Counted from the first letter of the stretch, positions 1 through 9,387 are shown. The stretch is DNA of 64,000 bases from Chryseobacterium sp. SN22 (GCF_008329705.1 NZ_VTSX01000015.1:62001-126000); one strand, 5' to 3'. Numbers and translations are program-made. The notes: generated by a model from the sequence alone, not told the origin.

Positions 1-2
1 AT

Positions 3-1121
3 GCCGTACAGAAAAAAGTAATGTACGAAGGGACTCTGGCAGCTAAAAACCCGGAGATCAAATCCACCATCGACCAGATGAACAGACTGTATGCCGAGCA
101 GGCGCCTTATGCCTTAAACAATGCTTATTATTCTGAAACCGTAAGAAATGCGGAAACCATGATGCTGGCTAACCTGTACTACGGGTATATTACTGCGGTG
201 GAAGCAGGAAGAGCCGACGAAAAAAGCACATTGGCTTTCAAAAACAGGCTGACCTCTTTTTACAAAGATTACAATGCAGAACTGGATGCCAAAGTAACGG
301 CCAAACTGCTGGCTCTTTACGCTAACAAAACAGCACCGCAATTTCTGCCGGCGGGGTTTGATAAATATAAAAACGAAGCCCAGAATATCCAGGCCATCGA
401 GGATGTTTCTAAAAACTCCGTAATTACAGGAAGAAGCGAAGTAAACGGTGCTTCATTGAGCAAGGACATCGATAAGGCATTCTCCAATCAGGACAAACTG
501 ATCAAATCCATCAAAAAAGATCCGGCTTACCAGCTGTATGTAACGATGAGAGACACCTACATGACCAAAGCGGATCCTCAGTTTACGGCTTTGCAGATGA
601 AGATCGATGCCCTGCAGAAAACTTACATGGCGCAGCAGATCAAAACGGATAAAGACCGTAAGTTCTTTCCGGATGCCAATTCCACCCTTCGTGTAGCCTA
701 TGGAAAAGTAAAAGGTTCTTCACCGAGAGACGCCGTTTCCTACAACTACCAGACGCATCTTTCTGGAGTGATGGAAAAATATGTTCCGGGAGATTATGAA
801 TTCGATGTTCCGAAAAAGCTGATCGACCTGTACAGCAAAAAAGATTTCGGCATGTATAAAGACAAAACGGGTGACGTTCCGGTAGGATTTACCGCAACCA
901 ACCATACCACCGGCGGAAACTCAGGAAGCCCGGCGCTGGATGCCTACGGAAACCTTGTAGGGTTGAACTTCGACCGCCAGTGGGAAGGTACGATGAGCGA
1001 CATCAATTATGATCCGCGATTCAGCCGGAACATCATGGTAGACACCAAATACATTCTTTTCATCATCGATAAATTTGCCGATTCCAAATGGCTGGTGGAT
1101 GAAATGAAGATTGTAAAGTAA
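3..1121 (+). CDS. S46 family dipeptidyl-peptidase, C-terminal part (DPP11-like)
   Basis: This is the 3' part of a gene that enters from the left edge; the frame is open upstream of the first internal ATG at 21. S46 peptidases are periplasmic serine exopeptidases that release dipeptides from the N-terminus of peptides, supporting growth on protein. The motif TGGNSGSP carries the catalytic serine. The residue 18 positions after that serine is Arg (in FDRQWEG). From memory, Arg673 of Porphyromonas gingivalis DPP11 has the same offset from Ser655 and gives Asp/Glu preference, while DPP7 has Gly, so a DPP11-type specificity is inferred. The C-terminus (NIMVDTKYILFIIDKF) is typical of the family. 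The N-terminal half with the catalytic His and Asp is outside the window. Confidence 0.9.
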   Translation, partial: AVQKKVMYEGTLAAKNPEIKSTIDQMNRLYAEQAPYALNNAYYSETVRNAETMMLANLYYGYITAVEAGRADEKSTLAFKNRLTSFYKDYNAELDAKVTAKLLALYANKTAPQFLPAGFDKYKNEAQNIQAIEDVSKNSVITGRSEVNGASLSKDIDKAFSNQDKLIKSIKKDPAYQLYVTMRDTYMTKADPQFTALQMKIDALQKTYMAQQIKTDKDRKFFPDANSTLRVAYGKVKGSSPRDAVSYNYQTHLSGVMEKYVPGDYEFDVPKKLIDLYSKKDFGMYKDKTGDVPVGFTATNHTTGGNSGSPALDAYGNLVGLNFDRQWEGTMSDINYDPRFSRNIMVDTKYILFIIDKFADSKWLVDEMKIVK

Positions 1122-1137
1122 TTTTTAAAGCATATCT

Positions 1138-1190
1138 AAAGAATCTATTTAAATTTTTCAACCGGTTTAAATAGATTCTTTTTTATTTTT
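1138..1190 (+). terminator. Rho-independent terminator after the S46 peptidase gene
   Basis: A perfect 16-bp inverted repeat (1138-1153 and 1166-1181, arms AAAGAATCTATTTAAA and its complement) has a 12-nt loop and is followed by a T-rich tail. It lies 17 bp after the peptidase stop codon. Confidence 0.8.
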
Positions 1191-1199
1191 GACATCTGA

Positions 1200-2186
1200 A
1201 TGAAAAACAAAATCATCAATTTTTTGTCAAATTTCGAAAAGGAAAATCTTGCAGATTCTTTTCCTCTGGAGTATTGCCTGCCCGTATATCACTGTGTTTC
1301 GGATGAAAACCTGCCCCATCTTAAAAATATAATCCCGTACAAAAACACAAAGCAGTTTGAGCAGGACCTTGATTTTTTAGCCAGGCATTTTCAATTTGTT
1401 AATTGGGATGAATTCAAAGGATTTGTCAACGGAAGTTTCCAACCCAAAAAGAAAATCGCACTGCTCACTTTTGATGACGGATTAAGGGAATTTTATGATG
1501 TCGTTGCGCCTATCCTGGAACGGAAAGGAATTTATGCCATTAATTTCATCAATCCAAAGTTTATTGACAACAAGGATTTGATGTTCCGGTGCAAGGCAAG
1601 CCTTCTGGCTGAGAAAGTAAAGGCAGATAAAAGGGTCAACCCTGAAATTTTCAGTATTTTACAACCTAAAGAAAACCCCGCACAGCAGATTTTAAAGATC
1701 AGTTATTTACAGCAGGATCTTATGGACCGCCTGGCCGAGGTTCTCGAAGTCGATTTCAATATATTTTTACTGCAGCAGCAGCCTTATATGACACTTGATC
1801 AGATGACAAGGATTACCCAAAAAGGATTCGGGATCTCTTCCCACAGCTGGGATCATCCGCTGTACCATGAATTATCCGTCGGTCAGCAGCTGGAAACCAC
1901 CGACAAAACATTTGATTTCCTGAAGCAGCATGATTTCCTGTACGAAAGTTTTGCTTTTCCTTTCACCGATTTCGGAGTGAAAAAAGAATTTTTCGACCTT
2001 TTTTTTAAAAACAAAGATGTCTTCTGCACGTTCGGGTGCGCAGGCATTAAACTCGACAGTATAGAAAGGAACTTTCAGAGAATTCCCATGGAAAACGGTG
2101 ACCCGGCCGAAGCTGTTCTGAAAAAAGAGCTTGCTTATTTCAGATTAAAAAAGATACTGAACAAAAATAAAATTGTAAGAGGATGA
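1200..2186 (+). CDS. Polysaccharide deacetylase family protein
   Basis: A 328-residue protein of the NodB/carbohydrate esterase 4 type, which removes N- or O-acetyl groups from polysaccharides using a divalent metal. The metal/catalytic motif LLTFDDG is near residue 90 and an SSHSWDHPLYHE segment near residue 220 supplies the H-x3-H pair. There is no signal peptide, so it may act on a cytoplasmic or lipid-linked glycan precursor. The gene overlaps the following GNAT gene by 4 bp (ATGA), so the two are translationally coupled and probably work on the same cell-surface glycan. The substrate cannot be told from the sequence. Confidence 0.8.
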   Translation: MKNKIINFLSNFEKENLADSFPLEYCLPVYHCVSDENLPHLKNIIPYKNTKQFEQDLDFLARHFQFVNWDEFKGFVNGSFQPKKKIALLTFDDGLREFYDVVAPILERKGIYAINFINPKFIDNKDLMFRCKASLLAEKVKADKRVNPEIFSILQPKENPAQQILKISYLQQDLMDRLAEVLEVDFNIFLLQQQPYMTLDQMTRITQKGFGISSHSWDHPLYHELSVGQQLETTDKTFDFLKQHDFLYESFAFPFTDFGVKKEFFDLFFKNKDVFCTFGCAGIKLDSIERNFQRIPMENGDPAEAVLKKELAYFRLKKILNKNKIVRG

Positions 2187-3262
2187 TCCATCTGAAAACA
2201 TTAAATAAAAAGCAGCTTGAAGCATTTGTATCATCCGGCGATTACAAAAAATACGGTTTCCTTCCAATTACTGAACACCGCGCCGTTTCCCATATCAAAA
2301 ACCCAAAAGCCAACGAAGATCAGACATTGCTTATCCTTGCCTTTGATCGTGATCAACTGGCCGGTTACCTGGGCTGCTTTCCCGATCAGTTTGTAACAGA
2401 TGGAAAAACCTTCAGCTATGCCTGGCTGAGTACCCTGTTTATCAGCAATGAATTCCGTGGAAAAAGGATTGCCCAAAGCCTCCTGAATAAAGCTTTTGAA
2501 GAATATCACGGAAACATTGCCATCACGGAATTTACAAAAGAAGCGGAAGGTCTCTACAACAAAATGGGCGTTTTTGAATATATACAGCCCAAACAAGGGA
2601 AAAGGTATTATTTCAGAACCGATCTTAAACATATTATTTCGGCTAAAAAACCCGAACTAAAATCCTTACAGCCTGTTTTCCGTTTGGCAGATTCGGTGGC
2701 TAACATTTTAATTTCGGTAAAAAATACTTTTGTTAAAAAACCGGAATTTAAATTTGAAGTTCTGGACAAAATTGATCAGGAAAGCAAAGCCTTCCTCTCC
2801 AAATTTAAAAGCAACCGGAATGCGGAAGAGATTAACGGACTGATCAATCATCCCTGGGTTTTAGAAGGTAAATTAAAAGAAGAAAAGTATCTGTTTTCAA
2901 GCTATTCGGAACAGTTCCTTTATTTCTGGATCAAAATTTTTAATGAAGATAATGTGCTGGTGACCTGCTCGCTCCTGCTCTTACGGGACGGCCATTTAAA
3001 AATTCCGTATTTTTTTTCAAAAGCAGAGCCGAACCAATTGATCGATTTCCTTGGTTATTTTATCTTAAAAAATAAAGTGATAACATTGACAAGCTATCAG
3101 ACCGATATCAACAGCCGGATCGAAAATTCAAAGAAATTCCCGGCCATCCACAAACGGAATCTTGAAAGAAGGTATATGTTCCACAAAGACCTTATCGCCC
3201 ATCTCCCCGAATCATTCGATCCCGGATTCCAGGACGGCGACGGCGACTGTGCCATGACCTAA
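2183..3262 (+). CDS. GNAT-type acetyltransferase
   Basis: A 359-residue protein. An N-terminal GNAT domain spans about residues 10-150, with the acetyl-CoA segment around LSTLFISNEFRGKRIAQSLL, where RGKRIA is the Q/RxxGxG/A-type pyrophosphate loop. The remaining ~200 residues are lysine- and phenylalanine-rich, have no motif I recognise, and may form a second, degenerate GNAT-like fold. It overlaps the deacetylase stop codon (ATGA). The deacetylase/acetyltransferase pairing suggests remodelling of acyl groups on a sugar, which is inference from context. Confidence 0.75.
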   Translation: MIHLKTLNKKQLEAFVSSGDYKKYGFLPITEHRAVSHIKNPKANEDQTLLILAFDRDQLAGYLGCFPDQFVTDGKTFSYAWLSTLFISNEFRGKRIAQSLLNKAFEEYHGNIAITEFTKEAEGLYNKMGVFEYIQPKQGKRYYFRTDLKHIISAKKPELKSLQPVFRLADSVANILISVKNTFVKKPEFKFEVLDKIDQESKAFLSKFKSNRNAEEINGLINHPWVLEGKLKEEKYLFSSYSEQFLYFWIKIFNEDNVLVTCSLLLLRDGHLKIPYFFSKAEPNQLIDFLGYFILKNKVITLTSYQTDINSRIENSKKFPAIHKRNLERRYMFHKDLIAHLPESFDPGFQDGDGDCAMT

Positions 3263-3264
3263 AA

Positions 3265-3293
3265 ACAAAAGAGGCTTTTCAAGCCTCTTTTGT
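3265..3293. terminator. Bidirectional terminator between convergent genes
   Basis: A 13-bp perfect stem (3265-3277 and 3281-3293) with a 3-nt loop has an A-rich left flank and T-rich right flank, so it can end transcription from both the GNAT gene and the M16 protease gene. Its last base is the first base of the protease stop codon on the other strand. Confidence 0.85.
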
Positions 3294-6169
3294 TAATGTC
3301 CGAAAATATCTTTCAGACTTACTTCTTTAAAGGTACCCATCTGGTCGACGGCTTCCCTGTTCAGATTTTCTTTTTTGCCGATAATGGCGGTATTGAAATC
3401 AACCGGTCTGATGCAATGGTTGTAAAATGCTTTTAAATCTTCAAATGTCAGGCTTTCGATCTGATGGTAGATGTCTTTCCTGAAATCGTGGTGGATGTTC
3501 AGTTTCTTCAGCCTTAAGGTATTGAAGAAAATGTTGGTTCTCGTTACCCGTTGCGAAGCAATCTGTTTCAGGGCCGAATTCCTGGCATTTTCAAACTGTA
3601 CCGGCACTTCCGGCAGCTCGGCCATCAGTTCCGTCATGGTATCAACGGCAATCTGAAGCTTATCCGGCTGCGTCCCGACATAGGTCGTGATATAATCCGG
3701 ATGGTTCAGTTCCGAATTGGCTGCGTAGGAAACATACGCAGAATACGCCAGGCTCTTGCTCTCCCGGATTTCCTGAAAAACGATCGATGAAAGGCCACGT
3801 CCGAAATATTCGTTGAAAACATTGATTTTCCCGAAGTTTTCCGGGTCAACATCTTTGCCTCTCCCCACTTTGCTCATTTCCATCTGCACCATATCATAAT
3901 TGGTAAAATAGACATTTCCTCCGGTTGCCGGCTCAGGATATTTCCTTGGTTCCGGAATCTGAAGCGTTTCCGGTTCCGTATATTTTCCGATATAGGCGGT
4001 GAAAGCCTCTAAATTCCGGCCGTAGAAAAAGATCCCATACGGAAAGCTGAACAATTTTTTCACCCGGTCGGTAAACACCTCAACCTTGCTGTTTTCAAGC
4101 TCTTCTTTTGAAATTACATCCGTAAAGCGCGAAAAGGCTCCCAGTTTCGTATAATTGGTCAGGGCCGTCATAATCCTTCCCTTATCCTTCTTCATCGCTG
4201 CACGGTTTTCCAGCACGGTCTGTACGAAATCTTTGTAAATTTCCTGGTCGGGCTGTACATTTTCCATCCAATGCCGGAGCAATGCAATCCCCGCCTCGAT
4301 ATTTTCTTCCAGTCCGGTTAAAGAAATCAGAAGCTGATCGTTCGTGGTTTTGAAATCATTGGTTATCCCGATTTTGAAAAATTCTTTTTTCAGTTCTTCA
4401 GGAGCATACCGGTCGGTTCCCAGGTATTGCAGCACCTGCATGGAAATTCCCAGATCACGGTCATGATCGCTGCCGAAAGGAAAAATAAAGTGAACCTGGG
4501 CAATATCATTGTACTTGTTTTTAACGAAGCTTATTTTCTTGCCTTTTACCGCATCGGTCTTAATTTCTTTCTGATAATCGATAAATTCAGGCCGGATATC
4601 TTCCGTTTTCTCAGCAAGGATTTCTTTCAGGAACTCCGATTGGGCCTCGCGGTTTATTTTGATCGGCGTAATGCCCGGATTCTCTACCCGGATCAGTTTC
4701 TCATTGATGCCCTTTTCTTTGTAGACAATGACATAATTCTCCTTAAAAAATTCATTGGCAAAAGCTACGACATCCTCTTTGGTAAACTGTGCATAATCGT
4801 CCAGCTCATTCAGTTCCTGTTCCCAGCTTCTGCCTTTGATGTAGGTATCGTAAAGATTGGTGGCGAGTCCGTCCGCTGTTTCCAGGGACTTCATCCGCTG
4901 CAGCCTGAAATCGTTGATGATGGCAGGAAGCATCCAATCCGGAAACTCCCCTTTTTTCACCAGCTCCACCTGCTCCAGTACCAATTCTTTTGCTTCGTCC
5001 AGCGTCTGGGTTTCTTTGGGAACAGCAACAATAGAAAAATAACCGTACTGTTTCAGTCCTACCGAATAGGCCTGCCCCCAAAGCAGTTTCTGGGTCTGGT
5101 TGATATTTAAATCCAATAACCCCGCCTCTCCCCTGTTGCTTAAAACATTGGCCACAATATCGGCCAGTATGGCTTCACGGGTTCCATAGCTTTCCGTTCT
5201 CCAGGCCAGCTGAACGCGTGGGGTCGTTGGGCTCTTTACCGTTCTTTTTACAGTCCCGGTAATGGGCTGTTCGACAACCGGTGTTTTCTCCGGCAGTTCC
5301 CGGTAAGGAATTGTCCCGAAATACCGGTCTACCAGCTGAATGGTCTCCTCAAAATCAAGATCTCCAACCAGCACCATCGCATAATTATTGGGAACATAAT
5401 ATTCATCAAAATATTTATGAATGGCCTTCATGGAAGGATTTTTCAGGTGCTCCGCTTTCCCCAGGGTGGTTTGCTGCCCGTTGGCGTGCGTCGGAAAAAG
5501 CGCATCCATCATTTCGTACTGTACCAGCCTGGAATCATTATCCTGTGCCCTGTTGAACTCTTCATACACGGATTCCAGCTCCGTGTGGAAAAGACGTAAA
5601 GTCAGTTCCGAAAAACGTTCCTTTTCGATCTTCAGCCATTTCTCCAGCTCATTGTTAGGAACATTATTTTTATAAACGGTTTCATCGAACCAGGTATGGG
5701 CATTGGTTCCCGTAGCGCCCAGTGACGAAATCGCCTTATCGTATTCATTCGCAATGGCATATTGGCTGGCTTCCTGGGAAACCTCATCGATTTTACGGTA
5801 AATTTCTTTCTTTTTCTCAGGATCCGTTTCTGCTTTATGGCTTTCGTATAAATCCGAGATACTGTTCAGCAGTTGGCTTTCTTTTTCCCAGTCCTGGGTT
5901 CCGAGTTTTGAAGTCCCTTTGAACATCATATGCTCCAGGTAATGGGCCAGCCCGGTATTATCGGCAGGGTCATTATTGCTTCCCGTTCTTACCGGGATAT
6001 AGGTCTGTATTCTCGGTGCGTCTGCATTCCGGGCAAGGAAAACCTTCAATCCGTTTTTTAAAGTATAAATCCTTACTTTATTTTCGTCATGGGAAACCGT
6101 TATATATTCGTAGTTGTTTTTATCTGTATAAATTTCTTCCTTGAATCTTTTCTCGATCATAAATTTCAT
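3293..6169 (-). CDS. M16 (insulinase/pitrilysin) family metalloprotease
   Basis: A 958-residue, two-half M16 peptidase. The inverted zinc motif HYLEH (H76, E79, H80) lies in the first half and the distal Glu is probably in ELESVYEEFNRAQ. The second half is the usual inactive lobe with the RESKSLAYSAY signature. M16 enzymes close around unfolded peptides and degrade them. No signal peptide is visible at the chosen start (MKFMIEKRF); Met4 is an alternative start. Either way this form looks cytoplasmic, whereas many Bacteroidota M16 proteins are periplasmic. It stands alone, convergent with the deacetylase/GNAT pair. Confidence 0.9.
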   Translation of the reverse strand: MKFMIEKRFKEEIYTDKNNYEYITVSHDENKVRIYTLKNGLKVFLARNADAPRIQTYIPVRTGSNNDPADNTGLAHYLEHMMFKGTSKLGTQDWEKESQLLNSISDLYESHKAETDPEKKKEIYRKIDEVSQEASQYAIANEYDKAISSLGATGTNAHTWFDETVYKNNVPNNELEKWLKIEKERFSELTLRLFHTELESVYEEFNRAQDNDSRLVQYEMMDALFPTHANGQQTTLGKAEHLKNPSMKAIHKYFDEYYVPNNYAMVLVGDLDFEETIQLVDRYFGTIPYRELPEKTPVVEQPITGTVKRTVKSPTTPRVQLAWRTESYGTREAILADIVANVLSNRGEAGLLDLNINQTQKLLWGQAYSVGLKQYGYFSIVAVPKETQTLDEAKELVLEQVELVKKGEFPDWMLPAIINDFRLQRMKSLETADGLATNLYDTYIKGRSWEQELNELDDYAQFTKEDVVAFANEFFKENYVIVYKEKGINEKLIRVENPGITPIKINREAQSEFLKEILAEKTEDIRPEFIDYQKEIKTDAVKGKKISFVKNKYNDIAQVHFIFPFGSDHDRDLGISMQVLQYLGTDRYAPEELKKEFFKIGITNDFKTTNDQLLISLTGLEENIEAGIALLRHWMENVQPDQEIYKDFVQTVLENRAAMKKDKGRIMTALTNYTKLGAFSRFTDVISKEELENSKVEVFTDRVKKLFSFPYGIFFYGRNLEAFTAYIGKYTEPETLQIPEPRKYPEPATGGNVYFTNYDMVQMEMSKVGRGKDVDPENFGKINVFNEYFGRGLSSIVFQEIRESKSLAYSAYVSYAANSELNHPDYITTYVGTQPDKLQIAVDTMTELMAELPEVPVQFENARNSALKQIASQRVTRTNIFFNTLRLKKLNIHHDFRKDIYHQIESLTFEDLKAFYNHCIRPVDFNTAIIGKKENLNREAVDQMGTFKEVSLKDIFGH

Positions 6170-6305
6170 TTTTCACCCTTACAATTCAGAGTGAATACAA
6201 AGGTAAGCAATCATGAAAGAACAATCCTGAATTTCCTTATTATTGCATCTATAGTTTTAATTTATATCCGATAAGTATCCATCCGACCAAAAATTACAGA
6301 AATCT

Positions 6306-6794
6306 ATGAATGTTCACTACCGAAAACTGCTGCCGGAAGAAAGCAAAATGTACAGAACCATACGCCTTGAAAGTCTACAGGAATTTCCCAACGCTTTCGG
6401 GGTAACCTATGAAGAAGCGCTGAAACATGAAAGATTAAGAATGGAGTTGGATATCGAAAATCAGACCCGGGACAGATTTGTAATAGGAGCATTCATAGAT
6501 CATCAATTGATAGGAATCTGTACTTTTATTAAGGATGAAAATAATACAGGTTATATTTATCAGATGTATGTTGAAAAAGGTTATCAGGGAAATAAGATCG
6601 GCGCCGGGCTGATGGATAAAACTATTAAGGAAGCCAGCCATCAATTTGAAAATATTGATATTTATCTGGAAGTAAAAAGAACCAATCTATACGCCTATCA
6701 CCTTTATAAAAAAATCGGATTTACTGAAATCAGTGAGCCCTCGTCCCCGTTGGATAATCCGGTAATCATTATGAAATTTGAGAAAAACGGATAA
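6306..6794 (+). CDS. GNAT family N-acetyltransferase
   Basis: A 162-residue single-domain GNAT protein. The acetyl-CoA-binding segment IYQMYVEKGYQGNKIGAGLM has the expected Q/R-x-x-G-x-G/A loop (QGNKIG), followed by the conserved late strands (IYLEVKRTNLYAYHLYKKIGF), in which N and Y are typical of the RimI-like group. The substrate is unknown; a protein N-terminus or small amine is usual for this size. It is monocistronic, divergent from the M16 gene. Confidence 0.85.
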   Translation: MNVHYRKLLPEESKMYRTIRLESLQEFPNAFGVTYEEALKHERLRMELDIENQTRDRFVIGAFIDHQLIGICTFIKDENNTGYIYQMYVEKGYQGNKIGAGLMDKTIKEASHQFENIDIYLEVKRTNLYAYHLYKKIGFTEISEPSSPLDNPVIIMKFEKNG

Positions 6795-7203
6795 TTAATT
6801 TTGCTTGTAAAAAGGCTGGAAGAAGGAAGCCGGAGGCGGGAAGTTTTTTCCAGCCAATATCACAACCGACCAGATTAATGATCAAAGAATATTGTTATCA
6901 GTTGCTAAAAGAATTTTTTTTAAATATTGACTGATTACGCTTTTATATTTTTTAAATTATTTAAGGTTAAATGTAGTGATTCAATTCATAGTACATTGAT
7001 TAATAGATAGTTAATTTGCTCCGGAGGTGCAACTATCTGTGTAGAAGATGATCAGAATTCTGCAACACCGGAACTGCGGAATAGTTGTATCTTTTCTTAC
7101 AGTTCGTTTGTTATGAAAAGCCGGGACCCAATATCTCGGACTTTTAAGTTACTTTAATCCAAAATAAATTCGATAAGTTTGTACCGGTTTACAAAATCGC
7201 ACC
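6795..7203. other. Non-coding gap with GGAAG repeat and a hairpin
   Basis: No convincing gene is seen. The start holds a GGAAG-rich element flanked by inverted arms (GGCTGGAA at 6814-6821, TTCCAGCC at 6848-6855), one copy of a repeat family found in other gaps of this window. A second hairpin has arms AGATAGTT (7005-7012) and AACTATCT (7031-7038). The end holds the likely promoter of the sigma-54 regulator. Confidence 0.6.
7174..7181 (+). promoter_or_regulatory. Bacteroidota -7 promoter element before the sigma-54 regulator
   Basis: TAAGTTTG fits the Bacteroidota housekeeping -7 consensus TAnnTTTG and ends 22 bp before the start codon. No clear -33 TTG is visible at the expected spacing, so this is a moderate call. 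Confidence 0.45.
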
Positions 7204-8529
7204 ATGCACGGAAACATTCTGATCATCGATGATGAGATCAAGCTCCTGAAATTATTGGGAATGATCCTTTCCCAGGAAAATTTTAACGTCAAAGAAGCCT
7301 CCACCGCCCGTTCGGCCCTGACGATGCTGGAACAGCACGAATTTGATATCGTCCTGAGCGATGTCCGGCTTCCGGATGCTTTCGGAATTGATCTGGTAAA
7401 ATCCATCAAGACCAAATACCCGCACCTGGAAATTATTCTGATGACGGCTTTCGGGAATATCACCGATGCCGTTCAGGCGATGAAAAACGGAGCCTACGAT
7501 TACCTGGTGAAAGGCGATGACAATGATAAAATTATTCCGCTGGCCTACAAAGCCATGGAAAAGGCGAAAGACAACCGGTCTAAAACCGTTCACAAAAACA
7601 TTGCGGCAAAAGGTTTCGAAAGCATCATCGGGATTTCCCCGCTGATCCTTCAGGCTAAGAGATTGGCAGAAAAAGTGGCCTTAACCGATGCTACCGTGCT
7701 GCTGACCGGTGAAACGGGAACCGGAAAAGAAGTTTTTGCCAATGCCCTCCATGAAGGCAGCGACCGGAAGAAAAACAGTTTTGTTGCCATCAACTGCTCC
7801 GCCTTCAGCAAAGACATTCTGGAAAGCGAACTGTTCGGGCACAAAGCCGGAGCTTTTACCGGAGCGATAAAAGATAAAAAAGGACTGATTGAAGAAGCCA
7901 ACGGCGGAACCCTGTTCCTGGACGAAATCGGGGAAATGCCGGTCGAGCTGCAGGCCAAATTGCTGCGGGTCCTCGAAACCAAAGAATTTATCAAAATGGG
8001 TGAAACCAAGGTTTCCAGATCCGATTTCCGACTGATTGCCGCCACCAACCGCGACCTGGAAGAAGAAATCAAACACGGGCATTTCCGGGAAGATCTTTAT
8101 TTCAGGCTCAATATTTTTGAGATCCGGCTTCCGGCGCTTCGTGAGCGAAAAGAAGACCTGAAAGCACTAACCAAAAATTTTGTAGACATTTTCGCCCAAA
8201 AGCTTCATCTTGCCGATGTCAAAGTAAGCCCGGAATACTATAAAACCTTAGAAAAGAACGACTGGAAAGGAAATATCCGTGAGCTGAGAAACACCGTAGA
8301 AAGAAGCCTGATCCTGATGAGCGGAAATATCCTGGATATAGAAAGCCTTCCTCTTTATTCCGAAAAAATGACGGCGGAAAAAGATTCTCTTAGCATCCGC
8401 TCCCTGGAAAAAGAACATATCCATAAAGTTCTGGAATATACCAAAGGCAATAAGGCGGAAGCTGCCAGACTGCTTGAAATCGGGATTGCCACGCTGTACC
8501 GTAAGCTGGAAGAGTACCATTTAAGATAA
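7204..8529 (+). CDS. NtrC-family sigma-54-dependent response regulator (probable Kdp regulator)
   Basis: A 441-residue response regulator in three parts. The receiver (about 1-120) has acidic residues in LIIDDE and phospho-acceptor Asp53 in LSDVRLPD. A sigma-54 AAA+ domain (about 140-370) has Walker A GETGTGKE, the GAFTGA loop that contacts sigma-54, and Walker B TLFLDEIGE. A Fis-type helix-turn-helix lies at the end (NKAEAARLLEIGIATLYRKL). It should remodel sigma-54 RNA polymerase at -24/-12 promoters when phosphorylated. It lies just upstream of kdp on the same strand, and a histidine kinase without its own regulator ends the kdp cluster, so the two probably form a pair that replaces the OmpR-type KdpE of proteobacteria. 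Confidence 0.9.
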   Translation: MHGNILIIDDEIKLLKLLGMILSQENFNVKEASTARSALTMLEQHEFDIVLSDVRLPDAFGIDLVKSIKTKYPHLEIILMTAFGNITDAVQAMKNGAYDYLVKGDDNDKIIPLAYKAMEKAKDNRSKTVHKNIAAKGFESIIGISPLILQAKRLAEKVALTDATVLLTGETGTGKEVFANALHEGSDRKKNSFVAINCSAFSKDILESELFGHKAGAFTGAIKDKKGLIEEANGGTLFLDEIGEMPVELQAKLLRVLETKEFIKMGETKVSRSDFRLIAATNRDLEEEIKHGHFREDLYFRLNIFEIRLPALRERKEDLKALTKNFVDIFAQKLHLADVKVSPEYYKTLEKNDWKGNIRELRNTVERSLILMSGNILDIESLPLYSEKMTAEKDSLSIRSLEKEHIHKVLEYTKGNKAEAARLLEIGIATLYRKLEEYHLR

Positions 8530-9055
8530 GATAAGATAAGTCTGAGGCTGAGATCAAGGCAAAAATTGCTGCTGATTTTAAGTTTTTCACTGAAGACTTA
8601 CTTTTATTTTTCGCTTCGACAGCTAAACGAATTCAAGCTAGATACGATCGAATTTATGTTCTTTTAAAGTCCCGAAGGGACGGCTTTCTATAGGATAGGA
8701 TAATCCTATTAGAACCGTTTAATTAAATCAGGTAATAAGCGGGATGCCGGAAGTTTCTTTTACCAAAGTACAATAAGAAATATGAATGATCAAACAAATT
8801 TTTTATCATCCTATCAGAAGTCACTCTATTTTGAATCCTCACTAAGCATCCTTAATTTTATTTTGATTAATAAACAACTAAATATAAGTTCAATACTCAA
8901 TCCTAAAGAAAGCACACAAAAAGCTTTTAAAAATCTGGGATTTTTGTCTTGTAACATAAAAGAAATCCGGCAATCCGGTGGCTGAGCGGAGCCGAAGCCA
9001 CTATGATAGAATCTTAGCACTTTTTAATCTAAACATCCTATCATTTTAATAACGC

Positions 9056-9078
9056 GCCTATCATTTTGATAGGCTTTT
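9056..9078 (+). terminator. Short hairpin with T-tract
   Basis: GCCTATC (9056-9062) pairs perfectly with GATAGGC (9068-9074) and is followed by TTTT. It could end transcription from the regulator gene or act as a leader structure; it lies upstream of the first kdp-locus microprotein. Confidence 0.45.
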
Positions 9079-9161
9079 GTGTTGTTGCAAGTTTATTTAA
9101 AACCACCCAACAAGCTATTAAACAGCAACTTAAATTAAATTCCAATACATTGGAACTTCTT

Positions 9162-9178
9162 TTGGCATTACCGGTTCA
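9162..9178 (+). promoter_or_regulatory. Weak sigma-54 -24/-12 candidate before kdp
   Basis: TTGGCATTACCGGTTCA matches the -24 half (TTGGCA) of the sigma-54 consensus well, but the -12 half is imperfect (TTCA where TTGCA is expected). An overlapping alternative starting at 9150 has TTGGAAC and TTGG. The position, about 18 bp before the first small ORF, and the upstream sigma-54 activator make it worth noting; the sequence match alone is weak. Confidence 0.25.
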
Positions 9179-9195
9179 GAATAAAATATTTAAAA

Positions 9196-9303
9196 ATGAC
9201 CATTCCAAAAAAAATGTCGCGAAAGCCTGAGCACTCTAAACTGAGCCTGCTGATGGTGTCTTATGCAGTTCTTACCTTATTAACCCTAATTGTTGTGCTA
9301 TGA
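9196..9303 (+). CDS. 35-residue single-pass membrane microprotein at the kdp locus
   Basis: A 35-codon frame (MTIPKKMSRKPEHSK then a hydrophobic stretch of about 20 residues) with a basic N-terminal tail, predicted to cross the membrane once with its N-terminus inside. Its stop TGA overlaps the next start as TGATG, and the following frames are similar tiny membrane proteins ending in kdpF. No family is recognised. The coupled spacing and hydrophobic profile support translation; a chance frame is still possible. Confidence 0.45.
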   Translation: MTIPKKMSRKPEHSKLSLLMVSYAVLTLLTLIVVL

Positions 9304-9383
9304 TGCTGATCGGTTTAATCGCACTGAGTGCCGTCCTGTTCTGGATCTCGTATAAATCTGTTGAATTTTTTGATAAAATATAA
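9303..9383 (+). CDS. 26-residue membrane microprotein, coupled to the upstream frame
   Basis: MLIGLIALSAVLFWISYKSV and a short charged end (EFFDKI) form one transmembrane helix. The start codon overlaps the preceding stop (TGATG) and the next frame, kdpF, starts 4 bp after the stop. It resembles KdpF in size and topology but lacks the KPEKF ending. A second KdpF-like stabilising subunit is a reasonable guess. Confidence 0.5.
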   Translation: MLIGLIALSAVLFWISYKSVEFFDKI

Positions 9384-9387
9384 GATC

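Larger units (their letters stand above)
8530..9195. other. Long non-coding leader before kdp with palindromic repeats
   Basis: No gene is supported. A short tandem GATAA run follows the regulator stop. A small hairpin (CCGAAGGGACGG region, about 8670-8685) and inverted TAGGAT/ATCCTA segments near 8690-8705 follow. A palindromic element related to GGTGGCTGAGCGGAGC lies near 8978-9002; a near-complementary copy is at about 15677-15701. A 67-codon reading frame (8782-8985) ends inside that palindrome and is not convincing. A hairpin is at 9056-9074 and possible sigma-54 sites lie at 9150-9178. Confidence 0.6.

Noticed and set aside
1184..1191. TATTTTTG resembling a -7 promoter just before the deacetylase gene
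   Set aside because: It overlaps the tail of a terminator and leaves only about 8 bp to the start codon; most likely the T-tract by chance.
4427..5110. 227-codon frame opposite the M16 protease gene
   Set aside because: Lies entirely inside a gene with intact M16 motifs; the antisense product has no recognisable features.
8782..8985. 67-codon forward reading frame before kdp
   Set aside because: It ends inside a palindromic repeat, has low-complexity Asn/Ser/Leu composition, no family resemblance and no promoter. Better explained as chance.
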